Shown here: one piece after another, positions 27,557 through 36,549 of the stretch
Layout: every line of letters begins with the position of its first letter
Numbering within the stretch: position 1 is the first letter of the stretch
Assembly (NCBI RefSeq): GCF_003860585.1
Contig: NZ_CP034159.1
Location: 2,418,001-2,482,000, forward strand
Direction: 5' to 3'
Length of the DNA stretch: 64,000 nucleotides
From: Kaistella carnis
GTDB lineage: Bacteria > Bacteroidota > Bacteroidia > Flavobacteriales > Weeksellaceae
Notes under the pieces: model-generated
Told to the model about the DNA's origin: nothing
The model's database searches: none
Seen by the model: only the letters and a program-made list of their open reading frames with translations
Made by a program: the position numbers and the translations under genes

Positions 27557-28002
27557 AAAACGTCGTAATCGATTTGATACGGTTTTTTATTCTGTTTCCA
27601 TTTTACTTTTAAAGTATAAGATCCTTTAGAAATCACCTGTTTCGGTATCGTGAAGGACTTAGTTCCATCTAAAGTAAGGTCTTTTTTAACATCTAAATTA
27701 GCATCATCTGTACGGAAAAGATCAAAATGAACCTTGTTCTCATCTGCGACGATGGTTGATGGGAAATCGATTTTTATTCCTGTTGGAGATTGATTGTATT
27801 GTGGTTTCTGAGGGAGTTGGTCGGCATTATTTTTACCATCAATCACTTCCTGGTAAACCAATTCATCTTCATAGTAATTATCGGATACCAATTCCGAGCC
27901 TTGCTGCCCGTTTGGAAAGACCAAAACCATGAATAGAATAAACAATATAAATGAACCTAAAGCGACGGCAACACCGTGGCCCCACGTGAATTTTTTAAAC
28001 AT
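27547..28002 (-). CDS. ccoH: FixH/CcoH family cbb3 oxidase assembly protein
   Basis: A 151-residue inner membrane protein with one N-terminal span (HGVAVALGSFILFILFMVLVF) and a periplasmic beta domain including the IKIDFPSTI segment and the C-terminal YTLKVKWKQNKKPYQIDYDV. FixH proteins stabilise the nascent cbb3 complex. It sits six bases from ccoG and overlaps the TauE/SafE-like gene, in line with one assembly operon. Confidence 0.85.
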   Translation of the reverse strand: MFKKFTWGHGVAVALGSFILFILFMVLVFPNGQQGSELVSDNYYEDELVYQEVIDGKNNADQLPQKPQYNQSPTGIKIDFPSTIVADENKVHFDLFRTDDANLDVKKDLTLDGTKSFTIPKQVISKGSYTLKVKWKQNKKPYQIDYDVLWK

Positions 28003-28008
28003 AATAAA

Positions 28009-29457
28009 TTAAAATTGAATTTTAAATGGACCTTCAAAATAGGTATCGAAGGAATCCAAAAGTTTGCCCGATCCGTCATAAACTCCAATTTTTATTTTTT
28101 GCTTTGAGAGTTGAATTTCTTTTTCCGGGAAACTGATATTCACCGTTCCTTTTGTAATCTCATCTTTTTTAAGTAAGATTTTCTCGTCACCACTTAACTT
28201 AATTTTACCATGTTCAGGCTCAATTACTTTAATGGTTACCAGTTGATCTTTGGTAGCTTTATTAAGGAAGGTGTAATTATAAATATTGGTAATATTACCA
28301 TCTCGAACGAAATAAGTAGAACCGGCGGGTTTGATGAATTTCGCTTCCATTGCACCTCTGTTGCTGAGTAAGTAGCCGAGGAAACCGACCATTAACAACA
28401 GTACTGCGGTGTAGGCTTTCATTCTGCCTGTAAATTTAAAAGGCACTTCTTTCTCGATCTCGTCTTCAGTTGCATAGCGGATCAAGCCTTTTGGCAGACC
28501 CACCTTTACCATTACTTCATCACAAGCATCAATACATGCGGTACAGTTCACGCATTCGAGCTGTTGTCCATCACGAATATCGATTCCGGTAGGACAAACG
28601 ACCACACATTGGTTACAATCGATACAATCTCCTTTTCCTTCGGCTGCCCGGTCTTCTCCTTTTCTCCATTTCGACCGATTTTCTCCTCTTTTGAAATCAT
28701 AGTAAACATTGATGGTTTGCTTATCGATCAAAACTCCCTGTAATCTTCCGTATGGACAAACCAAAGTACAAACCTGTTCTCTGAACCATGCAAATGTAAA
28801 ATAGAAAGCGGCCGTGAAAATGATCATCACCATAAAATTGGAGAAGTTTTCAAAAGGCCCTTCCTCCATAATATGAAATACCTCTTTGTAGCCTACGATG
28901 TACATGAACATCCAATGGGTGATAATTAAGGAAATGACTAAGAAGATGAAATATTTTAAAGAGCGTTTCCAGATTTTTTCAGCATCCCATTCCTGTCGGT
29001 CCAGTTTCATCTGTTTGTTACGGTCGCCTTCGATGAGATAATCTATTTTACGGAATATCATTTCTAGGAAAATAGTTTGTGGACAAATCCATCCACAAAA
29101 TATCCGGCCAAAAACAACGGTAAAAAGAATGATAAATACAATGGAAGTGATGGCGCCCAAAGCAAGAATAAAGAAATCCTGCGGGAAAAAGGGCTGCCCT
29201 AAAATGAAAAACTGACGATCCAGAATATTAATTAATAAAAAGGGATTGCCGTTAATTTTGACGAAAGGAATTGCGAAAAATAGTGCGAGTAGGATTACGG
29301 CAACTAAAGTTCGGTAATTGGTATAGCGGCCTTGTGGTTTTTTGGGGAAGATCCATTTTCTTTTTCCAGTTTGATCCATGGTTCCCACAGAATCACGAAA
29401 AGTTTCTGCTTCTACTACTTGTCCTTGTCCGCCTTTGAAATTTTTATCTTCTGACAT
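28009..29457 (-). CDS. ccoG: Cytochrome c oxidase accessory protein CcoG (FixG/RdxA)
   Basis: A 482-residue membrane ferredoxin-like protein that reduces copper during cbb3 assembly. It has five membrane spans, the conserved FGRIFCGWICPQTIFLE, LVCPYGRLQ, and two [4Fe-4S] motifs, CIDCNQCVVVCPTGIDIRDG and CVNCTACIDACDEVM. The C-terminal domain is Ig-like and periplasmic. It begins just downstream of the perfect hairpin at 29478-29527. Confidence 0.94.
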   Translation of the reverse strand: MSEDKNFKGGQGQVVEAETFRDSVGTMDQTGKRKWIFPKKPQGRYTNYRTLVAVILLALFFAIPFVKINGNPFLLINILDRQFFILGQPFFPQDFFILALGAITSIVFIILFTVVFGRIFCGWICPQTIFLEMIFRKIDYLIEGDRNKQMKLDRQEWDAEKIWKRSLKYFIFLVISLIITHWMFMYIVGYKEVFHIMEEGPFENFSNFMVMIIFTAAFYFTFAWFREQVCTLVCPYGRLQGVLIDKQTINVYYDFKRGENRSKWRKGEDRAAEGKGDCIDCNQCVVVCPTGIDIRDGQQLECVNCTACIDACDEVMVKVGLPKGLIRYATEDEIEKEVPFKFTGRMKAYTAVLLLMVGFLGYLLSNRGAMEAKFIKPAGSTYFVRDGNITNIYNYTFLNKATKDQLVTIKVIEPEHGKIKLSGDEKILLKKDEITKGTVNISFPEKEIQLSKQKIKIGVYDGSGKLLDSFDTYFEGPFKIQF

Positions 29458-29477
29458 TCTATTTTCTTAAATTGAAA

Positions 29478-29527
29478 AAAACATAATTCGTTATCTCTTT
29501 GATATAAAAGATAACGAATTATGTTTT
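29478..29527 (-). terminator. Perfect 19-bp hairpin between ccoP and ccoG (terminator or attenuator)
   Basis: Arms 29478-29496 and 29509-29527 are exact reverse complements around a 12-base loop. On the minus strand the stem is followed by a T run. It should limit read-through from the oxidase structural genes into ccoG-ccoH. Confidence 0.8.
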
Positions 29528-29550
29528 CATAGTTTTGTTTTATTTAAGTT

Positions 29551-30429
29551 TTATTTCTCCCAATTTGCAGGTGTTCCCTGCGGAGCTGCTCCACCTTGAG
29601 CAGGAGTAATTGGAGGTTGTTCCTGATTAATATGGTAAATATAAGCAGCTACATTCTGAATATCAAATCCAGTCAAGACGCCGTTTTTACCAAATGCCTG
29701 CATCGCAGGATTGTTAGGACTTCCATTTTCAACCATATGAAATACATTTTTAAATAATGTTTTTTCCGGCTGATTAATCCACATATTATCGGTTAAGTTC
29801 GGCCCAATTCCACCTGCTCCACCTGCACTGTGACAAGATACGCAGTTTGTTTTAAAGACCTCTTCTCCGGCTGCAACGTTATCTGGTGAGTATACTGCAT
29901 TTTCAATCGTTGGTGCCGGTGTATTTTTCATATACTCCGCAATACTTGCGGTTTGAGCCTTGTATTCTGCATCATATTCAACCGATTGGTGTGCAAAGTC
30001 AGTGGTCCAGTAAGAAACCATGTACACTGCACAATAGGCCAAACCGAAGTAGAACAAACCTAACCACCATTTTGGAAGCTGATTGTCTAACTCCATAATT
30101 CCGTCAAAACCGTGATCAATCAAGATATCTTTTTCTTCAGTAGCACTTTGTTTTTTAAATGCACTTTCATAAAGACCTTTGAAATATGGTTTTTTCTTAG
30201 ATTCTAAATACTCGCTTTTTTCTGAAGGTGATAGTTTTTTGAACTGTTCGTTTTCAATCAGATCCCCAATAGCATGGTGAATCATGGTAAGAATCACACT
30301 TATAGCAACAGTACCCCAAAAGTAAGAGGATGACAAGAATGATGCTTCCTGCACAAACATATAGAACACGATAAATAAAATCGTAAGTATAATAAGGATG
30401 GTTATGTAAACCGGCGTTCTTTGTTTCAT
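29551..30429 (-). CDS. ccoP: cbb3-type cytochrome c oxidase subunit III
   Basis: A 292-residue membrane-anchored cytochrome c. Two N-terminal spans precede a second hydrophobic anchor around residues 121-141; the c domain carries a single heme motif CVSCH at residues 196-200 and a distal Met in the PAMQAF region. Proteobacterial CcoP has two heme motifs; only one is present here, as I recall for other Bacteroidota. The last residues are Pro/Gly/Ala rich. It passes electrons to CcoO. Confidence 0.92.
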   Translation of the reverse strand: MKQRTPVYITILIILTILFIVFYMFVQEASFLSSSYFWGTVAISVILTMIHHAIGDLIENEQFKKLSPSEKSEYLESKKKPYFKGLYESAFKKQSATEEKDILIDHGFDGIMELDNQLPKWWLGLFYFGLAYCAVYMVSYWTTDFAHQSVEYDAEYKAQTASIAEYMKNTPAPTIENAVYSPDNVAAGEEVFKTNCVSCHSAGGAGGIGPNLTDNMWINQPEKTLFKNVFHMVENGSPNNPAMQAFGKNGVLTGFDIQNVAAYIYHINQEQPPITPAQGGAAPQGTPANWEK

Positions 30430-30450
30430 AATAGTTTAATTTTTTTAAAA

Positions 30451-30642
30451 TTAAAGATCTTTATCTTCTATGTCATCATTTAGTGGTGCATTTTCCTGTT
30501 CTTCATAAAACTTTTTAGGTCTTGAAAAAACGTAGTAAACAATACCCAGAAAGAATATGATAAATAATATCATTGCGATTGTTTGATATAAACCTACATT
30601 ATCGCCATTTGCTACTATATCTTTTACACTTTGTGGGATCAT
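30451..30642 (-). CDS. ccoQ: CcoQ-like small subunit of cbb3 oxidase
   Basis: A 63-residue protein with one span (TIAMILFIIFFLGIVYYVFS) followed by RPKKFYEEQENAPLNDD, a layout typical of CcoQ/FixQ. It lies between ccoNO and ccoP with gaps of about 22 bases. CcoQ stabilises the complex. Confidence 0.82.
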   Translation of the reverse strand: MIPQSVKDIVANGDNVGLYQTIAMILFIIFFLGIVYYVFSRPKKFYEEQENAPLNDDIEDKDL

Positions 30643-30665
30643 TTTAAATGCAGTTTTTAAATGAA

Positions 30666-32945
30666 TTAGTTCGTACTGGCAGTTTTAATTTCTGTTGTTT
30701 TAATGTCTGTTCCTAACCTTTGAAGGTAAGCAATCAAGGCAACGATTTCTTTCTTCTCTAATGGAACAAAGTTCGCCCCATCCGCTGCTTTTTTGTCTTC
30801 ATATGCTTTCTTCACATCGGCCGCTTCAGCATAGATGTCTTTTACGATCGCTGCAGCTTGGTTATCTGCCCACGCATCTGCTGAATCAATCTGAGCTTTG
30901 GTATATGGTACATCAAATACATTTTTCATGAGTTTGACTTTGTCTACCATTTGACTTCTGTCCAGATCTCTCGCGATTAACCATGGGTAACGTGGCATAA
31001 TGGAACCTGCAGATGTTACTCTTGGATTCAACATGTGTTTGTAATGCCAAGAACTTGGGTTTTTACCACCTTCTCTATGCAAATCCGGTCCCGTTCTTTT
31101 TGAACCCCAAAGGAAAGGTCGGTCATAAATAAATTCTCCAGCTTTTGAATACTGTCCGTTTTTACCGTTGAATCGTACGACTTCATCACGGAAAGGTCTG
31201 ATCATTTGCGTGTGGCAAGAATTACAGCCTTCTCTGATATATAAATCTCTACCTTCAAGTTCCAGTGGTGAATAAGGTTTCACTGCTGCAATTGTGGGTA
31301 CATTTTCTTTAATGGTTAAAGTTGGTACGATTTCTAAGAATCCACCAATCGCAACTGCGACGAATGAAAGTACTGTAAGCAAAGTCGGCATTCTTTCGAT
31401 CCAAAGGTGAAGTCCTTCTCCTTCTTTTCTCTTGTTGCTGATTTTTGCTAAAGCTGGTGCTTCCGCAGGTACATTTTTCTGGAATGAACCGCTTCTAACT
31501 GTAGCTACCGCATTCACACACATTAAGATTGCACCGGAGATGTAAAGTAATCCACCTACGAACCTCATTTCATAGTAAGGAATAATAGCCGTAACGGTAT
31601 CTAACCAGTTTTTGTAAACTAATGTTCCGTCCGGATTAAATTGTTTCCACATCAATCCTTGGGTAAATCCTGCGATATACAAAGGAACTGCGTAGAAAAT
31701 AATTCCTAAAGTCCCCAGCCAGAAGTGCCAGTTGGCTAATTTTACTGACCATAGTTTGGTTCTCCACATGATCGGTAGAAGGTAATAGATCATTCCGAAA
31801 GTCATGAAACCATTCCAACCTAACGCTCCTACGTGAACGTGACCAATAACCCAGTCTGTATAGTGACCGATTTTATTTAAAGTTTTAGTTGCTAATAGTG
31901 GTCCTTCAAAAGTCGCCATACCATAGCAGGTAATCGCTACAACGAAGAACTTCAAGATAGGGTTTTCACGTACTTTATCCCAAGCACCTCTCAAAGTTAA
32001 AAGTCCGTTTAGCATTCCTCCCCAAGATGGTGCGATCAGCATGATCGAGAATCCTGTAGCTAAAGCTTGTGCCCAACCTGGGATTGCAGTGTACTGCAAG
32101 TGGTGAGGACCTGCCCAGATATAAACAAAGATCAATGACCAGAAGTGAATAATTGAAAGTTTATAAGAGAAAACCGGTCTGTCGGCAGCTTTTGGTAAGA
32201 AGTAATACATCAAACCAAGAATTGGTGTTGTCAATACGAACGCTACCGCATTGTGACCATACCACCACTGAACCAAGGCATCTTTAACACCGGCATAAGC
32301 TGAATAAGATTTCCAGCCGGTAAAAGTTAATGGAACCTCTAAGTTGTTGAAGATATGCAACATTGCAATTGCAACCCAAGTTCCTAAGTAGAACCAAATC
32401 GCAACATACAAGTGACGAACTCTTCTCTTCAGAATGGTACCAAACATATTTACCCCGAAAACAATCCAAATCACCGTGATTAAAATATCAATTGGCCATT
32501 CGTGTTCTGCGTATTCTTTTGAAGTGTTAATTCCCATCAAGAAAGTAATCACCACGGCTACAATCATTAACTGCCATCCCCAAAAATGAATCCAGGAAAG
32601 CGTGTCGCTATACATTCTGGTTTTAAGCAGTCTTTGCAATGAGTAATAAGCTCCCGCGAAGAAACCATTACAAACGAAAGCAAAAATTACTGCACTGGTA
32701 TGCAACATTCTGATACGGCCAAATCCAAACGCACCATGCGTATTGATCAAACCTTGTAGATTTCCGCTTTGTAAACTTGCGATGGTAGCATCGTCAGTTC
32801 CAAAAAAATACTCCGGAAGTTCTGGATAGAATAACATTAAGGCTGCGGTAAGTCCTAATAAAAATCCAACAATACCAAAGACTATTGTTGCATAAAGGAA
32901 TGCCCGCACAATGTTATTGTCATAACTAAACTTTTGTGTTTCCAT
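30666..32945 (-). CDS. ccoNO: Fused cbb3-type cytochrome c oxidase subunits I and II
   Basis: A 759-residue fusion. The N-terminal 480 residues are CcoN, with about 12 spans and the heme b/CuB histidines (HTSAVIFAF, WYGHNAVAFVL, AGPHHLQYT, IGHVHVGALGWNG). The C-terminal 250 residues are CcoO, with one span and the heme c motif CNSCHTQMIRPFRDE. It reduces oxygen to water with high affinity, pumping protons. The fusion is a known Bacteroidota arrangement. Stop-to-start spacing to ccoS is five bases. Confidence 0.96.
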   Translation of the reverse strand: METQKFSYDNNIVRAFLYATIVFGIVGFLLGLTAALMLFYPELPEYFFGTDDATIASLQSGNLQGLINTHGAFGFGRIRMLHTSAVIFAFVCNGFFAGAYYSLQRLLKTRMYSDTLSWIHFWGWQLMIVAVVITFLMGINTSKEYAEHEWPIDILITVIWIVFGVNMFGTILKRRVRHLYVAIWFYLGTWVAIAMLHIFNNLEVPLTFTGWKSYSAYAGVKDALVQWWYGHNAVAFVLTTPILGLMYYFLPKAADRPVFSYKLSIIHFWSLIFVYIWAGPHHLQYTAIPGWAQALATGFSIMLIAPSWGGMLNGLLTLRGAWDKVRENPILKFFVVAITCYGMATFEGPLLATKTLNKIGHYTDWVIGHVHVGALGWNGFMTFGMIYYLLPIMWRTKLWSVKLANWHFWLGTLGIIFYAVPLYIAGFTQGLMWKQFNPDGTLVYKNWLDTVTAIIPYYEMRFVGGLLYISGAILMCVNAVATVRSGSFQKNVPAEAPALAKISNKRKEGEGLHLWIERMPTLLTVLSFVAVAIGGFLEIVPTLTIKENVPTIAAVKPYSPLELEGRDLYIREGCNSCHTQMIRPFRDEVVRFNGKNGQYSKAGEFIYDRPFLWGSKRTGPDLHREGGKNPSSWHYKHMLNPRVTSAGSIMPRYPWLIARDLDRSQMVDKVKLMKNVFDVPYTKAQIDSADAWADNQAAAIVKDIYAEAADVKKAYEDKKAADGANFVPLEKKEIVALIAYLQRLGTDIKTTEIKTASTN

Positions 32946-32950
32946 ATTAA

Positions 32951-33172
32951 CTAATCACTTTTTTCTTCTGATTTTCTATTTGCTTGCTCTTTCGACGTTT
33001 CTTTATTTACAGTTGATGGGTCCTCTTTTATGATTTCTGAATCCAATAAAATTCGGACTGCCGGCGCCTCATCGTCCTCAAACTGTCCATTTCTTGTACT
33101 TATTATAAAAATAACCAAAAAAATAGCGGCCAGAGAAACACTGCATATAATCATTAAATATAAGAGTTCCAT
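32951..33172 (-). CDS. ccoS: cbb3-type oxidase maturation protein CcoS
   Basis: A small membrane protein needed to insert metal cofactors into the oxidase. With the ATG at 33172 it has 73 residues: a single span MELLYLMIICSVSLAAIFLVIF, then TRNGQFEDDEAPAVRIL, which is the usual FDDPEGPA-like motif. A GTG or longer start at 33205 would read across the -7 element, so it is rejected. The tail is Lys/Glu/Ser rich. Confidence 0.88.
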   Translation of the reverse strand: MELLYLMIICSVSLAAIFLVIFIISTRNGQFEDDEAPAVRILLDSEIIKEDPSTVNKETSKEQANRKSEEKSD

Positions 33173-33180
33173 CGTCTGTG

Positions 33181-33188
33181 CAAATTTA
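33181..33188 (-). promoter_or_regulatory. -7 promoter element for ccoS-ccoNOQP
   Basis: TAAATTTG on the minus strand, eight bases before the ccoS ATG. A second TAAATTTG lies at 33203-33210 and a TTG 14 bases upstream is slightly too close for the standard -33. This suggests the structural genes have a promoter separate from ccoI. Confidence 0.5.
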
Positions 33189-33289
33189 GGTATTAACTGC
33201 GTCAAATTTACTTAAAAATTATGATATTCCTCACTTCGTGTTAAATATTGTTAATTTAAAATATTTCTAAATAACTCAATTATTAAAGT

Positions 33290-35680
33290 CTATTTGTTGA
33301 TTTGGAAATATTTAGCAGACCGAATCCAAGTTACAAGGGAGGTGAATATGACCACACTGATGGAGCTGATCGGCATTAGCACGGCCGCCACCAATGGTGA
33401 TAAATGTCCCGTTACCGCAAAGGATAAACCAATTACATTGTAAAATAAACTAATAGCGAAGGTGAATTTCACAATATTTACGGCGTCTTTCGACAGGTCA
33501 AAATATTTTTTTAATTCATTCATTTTCTCCCCTGCCATAATAACATCCGAAGAGGGCGTAAAGGAGTGCGTATCGTCTGCTACGGCAATTCCGACATTAC
33601 TTTGCTTGAGTGCTCCGGCATCATTTAAACCATCACCCATCATGGCGACTTTATGATGTTTATCCTGAAGCTGTTTTATGAAATTCAACTTGTCTTCAGG
33701 ACTTTGATTGAATCGTATTTCCTCGACTGTTGGAACCAGATTTTTTAAATATTCTTCTTCCGAGGAGTTATCGCCACTTAAAATATGAAGGTTAAAATCT
33801 TTCAATTCTGAAAACATTCCGGCTGTATTTGGCCGGTATTCATTAGTAAATATGAATTTTCCGAGATACTGATCGTCACAGGAAATATGAACTGCAGTTT
33901 CTAAATTTCGAGGCGGCTGTCCGGTAAATGAAGCGGACCCGATTTTATAAACTTTCCCTCTGACGGTTGCAGAATAACCTTTCCCAGGGGTTTCCAGGAA
34001 GTTTTCAACAGGTAAATATTCATCTTCAATTTCCAGAAAATCATAAAGACTTTTCGATAGTGGATGATTGGAGTTTTTTAAGAGACTTTTTATATTCTTT
34101 ATGTCAAAGTCTGGCAAATCCGCACCTTCAAAAACGATGGTTGCTTTTTTATTATGCGTAATCGTTCCGGTCTTATCAAAAACCAAAGTGTCAATCTTGG
34201 CTAATTTTTCGATGGTTAAAGTGTCCTTCACATAGAATTTATTGCGTCCCATGATCCGCATAATGTGACCCATAGTAAATGGAGCCGAAAGCGCCAGAGC
34301 ACAAGGGCAAGCAACAATTAATATGGCAGCGACTACCTGAAACATTTTTTCGAAATCCTGTCGCCCCCAATAGATTCCCGCTAATAAAGTGATCCCTAAA
34401 ATGATAAAAGTAAAATATTTACTGATGTCATTAGTCATCGTATCCAGGCCTGTTTCATATTTTTTAAAGGCTTCTTTATTCCAAAGCTGCGTCAGATAAC
34501 TTTGATTTACGGTTTTTATCACTTCCAGTTCCAAAACGGAGCCTACCTGTTTTCCGCCTGCAAAAATTTTGTCGCCAGGCTTTTTAGGAATAGAAGCACT
34601 TTCCCCGGTAATAAAACTGTTGTCGATGTTTCCTTCGCCTTGAATTAAGATGGCATCTACCGGAATAATTTCCTGGTTACGAACCATAATTCGGTCGCCC
34701 ACATTTAACTCATTAAGCAGAATATTCTGTTGTTTATCATTGAAATCCACCTTGGTAACTGCGATTGGATAAAATGATTTATAATCCCGATCGTAAGAAA
34801 GTGCGTCATAGGTTCTTTTCTGAAAAAGTTTTCCTAAAAGCATGAAGAACAAAAGTCCGCATAACGTATCAAAATACCCGGGACCATAATCGGTCAGCAC
34901 TTCGTAAATACTTCTGCCATAAAGCATTAGAATTCCAAGAACGATCGGAACATCAATATTCACAATTTTATTTTTCAGCCCGAACCAAGCCGATTTGAAA
35001 TAATCAGAAGCTGAATAAAATACAACCGGAGTTGCTAAAAGAAACATGATAAAACGAAACAGGTGTTTATATTGCTCCATCCAGAAGTCGGTGGTTCCCA
35101 TAACCTGCTCTGCATATTCCGGGTAACTGAAAAACATTCCGTTCCCAAAGGCAAAACCTGCGATCGCTAATTTGATCACCAAGGTTTTATCAAAATGTTC
35201 CTCTTTTTTATCGGCAGTTTCTAAATTGATTACGGGTTTATATCCTAAGTTGGTAAGGAATTTCGCAAGTTCACTCAACTTAAGTTCATTATGATTAAAG
35301 GAGATCTGAACGTTTTTACGCGTGAAGTTAACTTGTGAATAATTGATATTTTTGTTCAGCGTATGTAGACTTTCCAGAAGCCAAATACAGGAAGAACAGT
35401 GAATAACGGGAATTTTTAAAGTGACCAAAGTCGTATTGCCTTCAGAGAAGTCAGTGACTTTTGTAAAAACTTCCGGAGTGTCTAAGTAATCAAACTGTGA
35501 GGTGTTGTCATCGTTTGGCCGTATTCCGGAACTTTTATTCAGTTTATAGAAATTTCCTAAATCATTCATATTCAGGATTTCATAGACTGACTTGCATCCG
35601 TTACAACAAAAGATCTTTTCGTCAAATGCAATACGCTCTTTTTCGATAATTTGACCGCAATGAAAACAGTTTTCTGACAA
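33290..35680 (-). CDS. ccoI: Copper-transporting P1B-type ATPase of the cbb3 cluster (CcoI/FixI)
   Basis: A 796-residue inner membrane ATPase supplying copper for CuB insertion. The N-terminus has a Cys-rich zinc-ribbon-like domain (CFHCGQII and CCNGCKSVYEIL), then a heavy-metal domain with HCSSCIWL in place of GMTCxxC. Eight spans include the CPC motif (VACPCALAL, about residue 456); the phosphorylation motif is DKTGTITHNK and the hinge GDGLNDAGALK. It is the first gene of the leftward cluster and diverges from the Crp-family gene. Confidence 0.93.
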   Translation of the reverse strand: MSENCFHCGQIIEKERIAFDEKIFCCNGCKSVYEILNMNDLGNFYKLNKSSGIRPNDDNTSQFDYLDTPEVFTKVTDFSEGNTTLVTLKIPVIHCSSCIWLLESLHTLNKNINYSQVNFTRKNVQISFNHNELKLSELAKFLTNLGYKPVINLETADKKEEHFDKTLVIKLAIAGFAFGNGMFFSYPEYAEQVMGTTDFWMEQYKHLFRFIMFLLATPVVFYSASDYFKSAWFGLKNKIVNIDVPIVLGILMLYGRSIYEVLTDYGPGYFDTLCGLLFFMLLGKLFQKRTYDALSYDRDYKSFYPIAVTKVDFNDKQQNILLNELNVGDRIMVRNQEIIPVDAILIQGEGNIDNSFITGESASIPKKPGDKIFAGGKQVGSVLELEVIKTVNQSYLTQLWNKEAFKKYETGLDTMTNDISKYFTFIILGITLLAGIYWGRQDFEKMFQVVAAILIVACPCALALSAPFTMGHIMRIMGRNKFYVKDTLTIEKLAKIDTLVFDKTGTITHNKKATIVFEGADLPDFDIKNIKSLLKNSNHPLSKSLYDFLEIEDEYLPVENFLETPGKGYSATVRGKVYKIGSASFTGQPPRNLETAVHISCDDQYLGKFIFTNEYRPNTAGMFSELKDFNLHILSGDNSSEEEYLKNLVPTVEEIRFNQSPEDKLNFIKQLQDKHHKVAMMGDGLNDAGALKQSNVGIAVADDTHSFTPSSDVIMAGEKMNELKKYFDLSKDAVNIVKFTFAISLFYNVIGLSFAVTGHLSPLVAAVLMPISSISVVIFTSLVTWIRSAKYFQINK

Positions 35681-35700
35681 TTTATTAAAAGTTTAAGAGG

Positions 35701-35708
35701 CAAAATTA
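35701..35708 (-). promoter_or_regulatory. -7 promoter element for ccoI
   Basis: TAATTTTG on the minus strand, 20 bases upstream of the ccoI ATG, next to the palindrome at 35709-35728. Confidence 0.45.
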
Positions 35709-35728
35709 TGATAAATATATTTGTATCA
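35709..35728. promoter_or_regulatory. Inverted repeat TGATA-N10-TATCA between ccoI and the Crp-family gene
   Basis: A 5-bp inverted repeat spaced by ten bases in the 91-base region between two divergent genes. It abuts the ccoI -7 element and overlaps the upstream promoter of the regulator. It resembles, but does not match, FNR or Crp sites. A candidate site for the neighbouring regulator. Confidence 0.4.
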
Positions 35729-35751
35729 GGGTTTTAAATATCCTATTTTTG
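35721..35751 (+). promoter_or_regulatory. Promoter of the Crp-family regulator gene
   Basis: TTG (35721-35723), a 20-base spacer and TATTTTTG (35744-35751) match the full Bacteroidota promoter consensus. The ATG is 20 bases downstream. A second possible -7, TATATTTG, lies at 35716-35723. Confidence 0.6.
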
Positions 35752-35771
35752 CTGATAAATGTCATCTTATT

Positions 35772-36485
35772 ATGTCACTACAAAATCATGCTCTAATCGA
35801 GGAGAGACTTCACCAAGTCTTTAACGATGAGTATTTTAAAGAAAAACTTTCCCCAGAAGATTATGAAAGGTATATTGCTAGAAAGCAATCTCTTAAATTT
35901 CATAAAGGCGGAATTATTTTTGAGGATGGGGAAACGCCGAATGGTGTCTATTTTCTGAACAAAGGAACCGCTAAGTTATCTAAACAAGGGGTTTATGGTA
36001 AAGATCAGATTCTGCGTTTTATTAAAGACGGTGATTTAATTGGATACCGATCGTTGCTTTGTGGTGAAGATTTTCAGGCAAAAGCAGAAGCCATGACGGA
36101 GATTGAAGCTACTTTTTTACCCTCCGATATTTTTCTTCATCTTTTAGAAGTAGTTCCGCAGCTCTCGTTTGTAATGCTACAAAAAATAGCTTTCGAACTG
36201 GGGGAATCTTCAAATACCGTGACTTTCCTTGCACAAAAGACTGTACGCGAAAGACTTGCGGAAATTTTATTATTACTGGAGCAGAAATTAGGTACTGATC
36301 CGGAGGGATTCATCAAGATTTCTTTGACCAGAGAAGAAATTGCCAATATTATTGGTACTGCAACAGAAAGTGCCATTCGTTTAATTTCCGAATTTAAGCA
36401 GGACAAATTAATTGAAGTGGAAGGCAGAAATATCAAAATTCTGAACCACGAGAAGTTAGTTCGCTTAGGTCATGTAATTATATAA
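35772..36485 (+). CDS. Crp/Fnr-family transcriptional regulator
   Basis: A 237-residue DNA-binding regulator. The cyclic-nucleotide-binding beta-roll spans about residues 40-140 (FEDGETPNGVYFLNKGTAKLS, LIGYRSLLCGEDF), then a dimerisation helix and a winged helix-turn-helix with LTREEIANIIGTATESAIRLISEFK near residues 180-205. Only one cysteine is present, so it cannot bind an FNR-type [4Fe-4S] cluster. The ATG at 35772 is chosen because the promoter lies just upstream. Its divergence from ccoI suggests control of the oxidase genes. Confidence 0.87.
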   Translation: MSLQNHALIEERLHQVFNDEYFKEKLSPEDYERYIARKQSLKFHKGGIIFEDGETPNGVYFLNKGTAKLSKQGVYGKDQILRFIKDGDLIGYRSLLCGEDFQAKAEAMTEIEATFLPSDIFLHLLEVVPQLSFVMLQKIAFELGESSNTVTFLAQKTVRERLAEILLLLEQKLGTDPEGFIKISLTREEIANIIGTATESAIRLISEFKQDKLIEVEGRNIKILNHEKLVRLGHVII

Positions 36486-36549
36486 TAAATGATGATTGAA
36501 TTGTGAGGTCTCATTGTTCGATCATTAATCATAAACAATAATTTAAATT

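Noticed and set aside
33173..33205. Longer N-terminus for CcoS
   Set aside because: The extra residues are not CcoS-like and cover the TAAATTTG promoter element.
35772..36485. True FNR (oxygen-sensing Fe-S regulator)
   Set aside because: Only one cysteine is present in the protein; FNR-type clusters need four.
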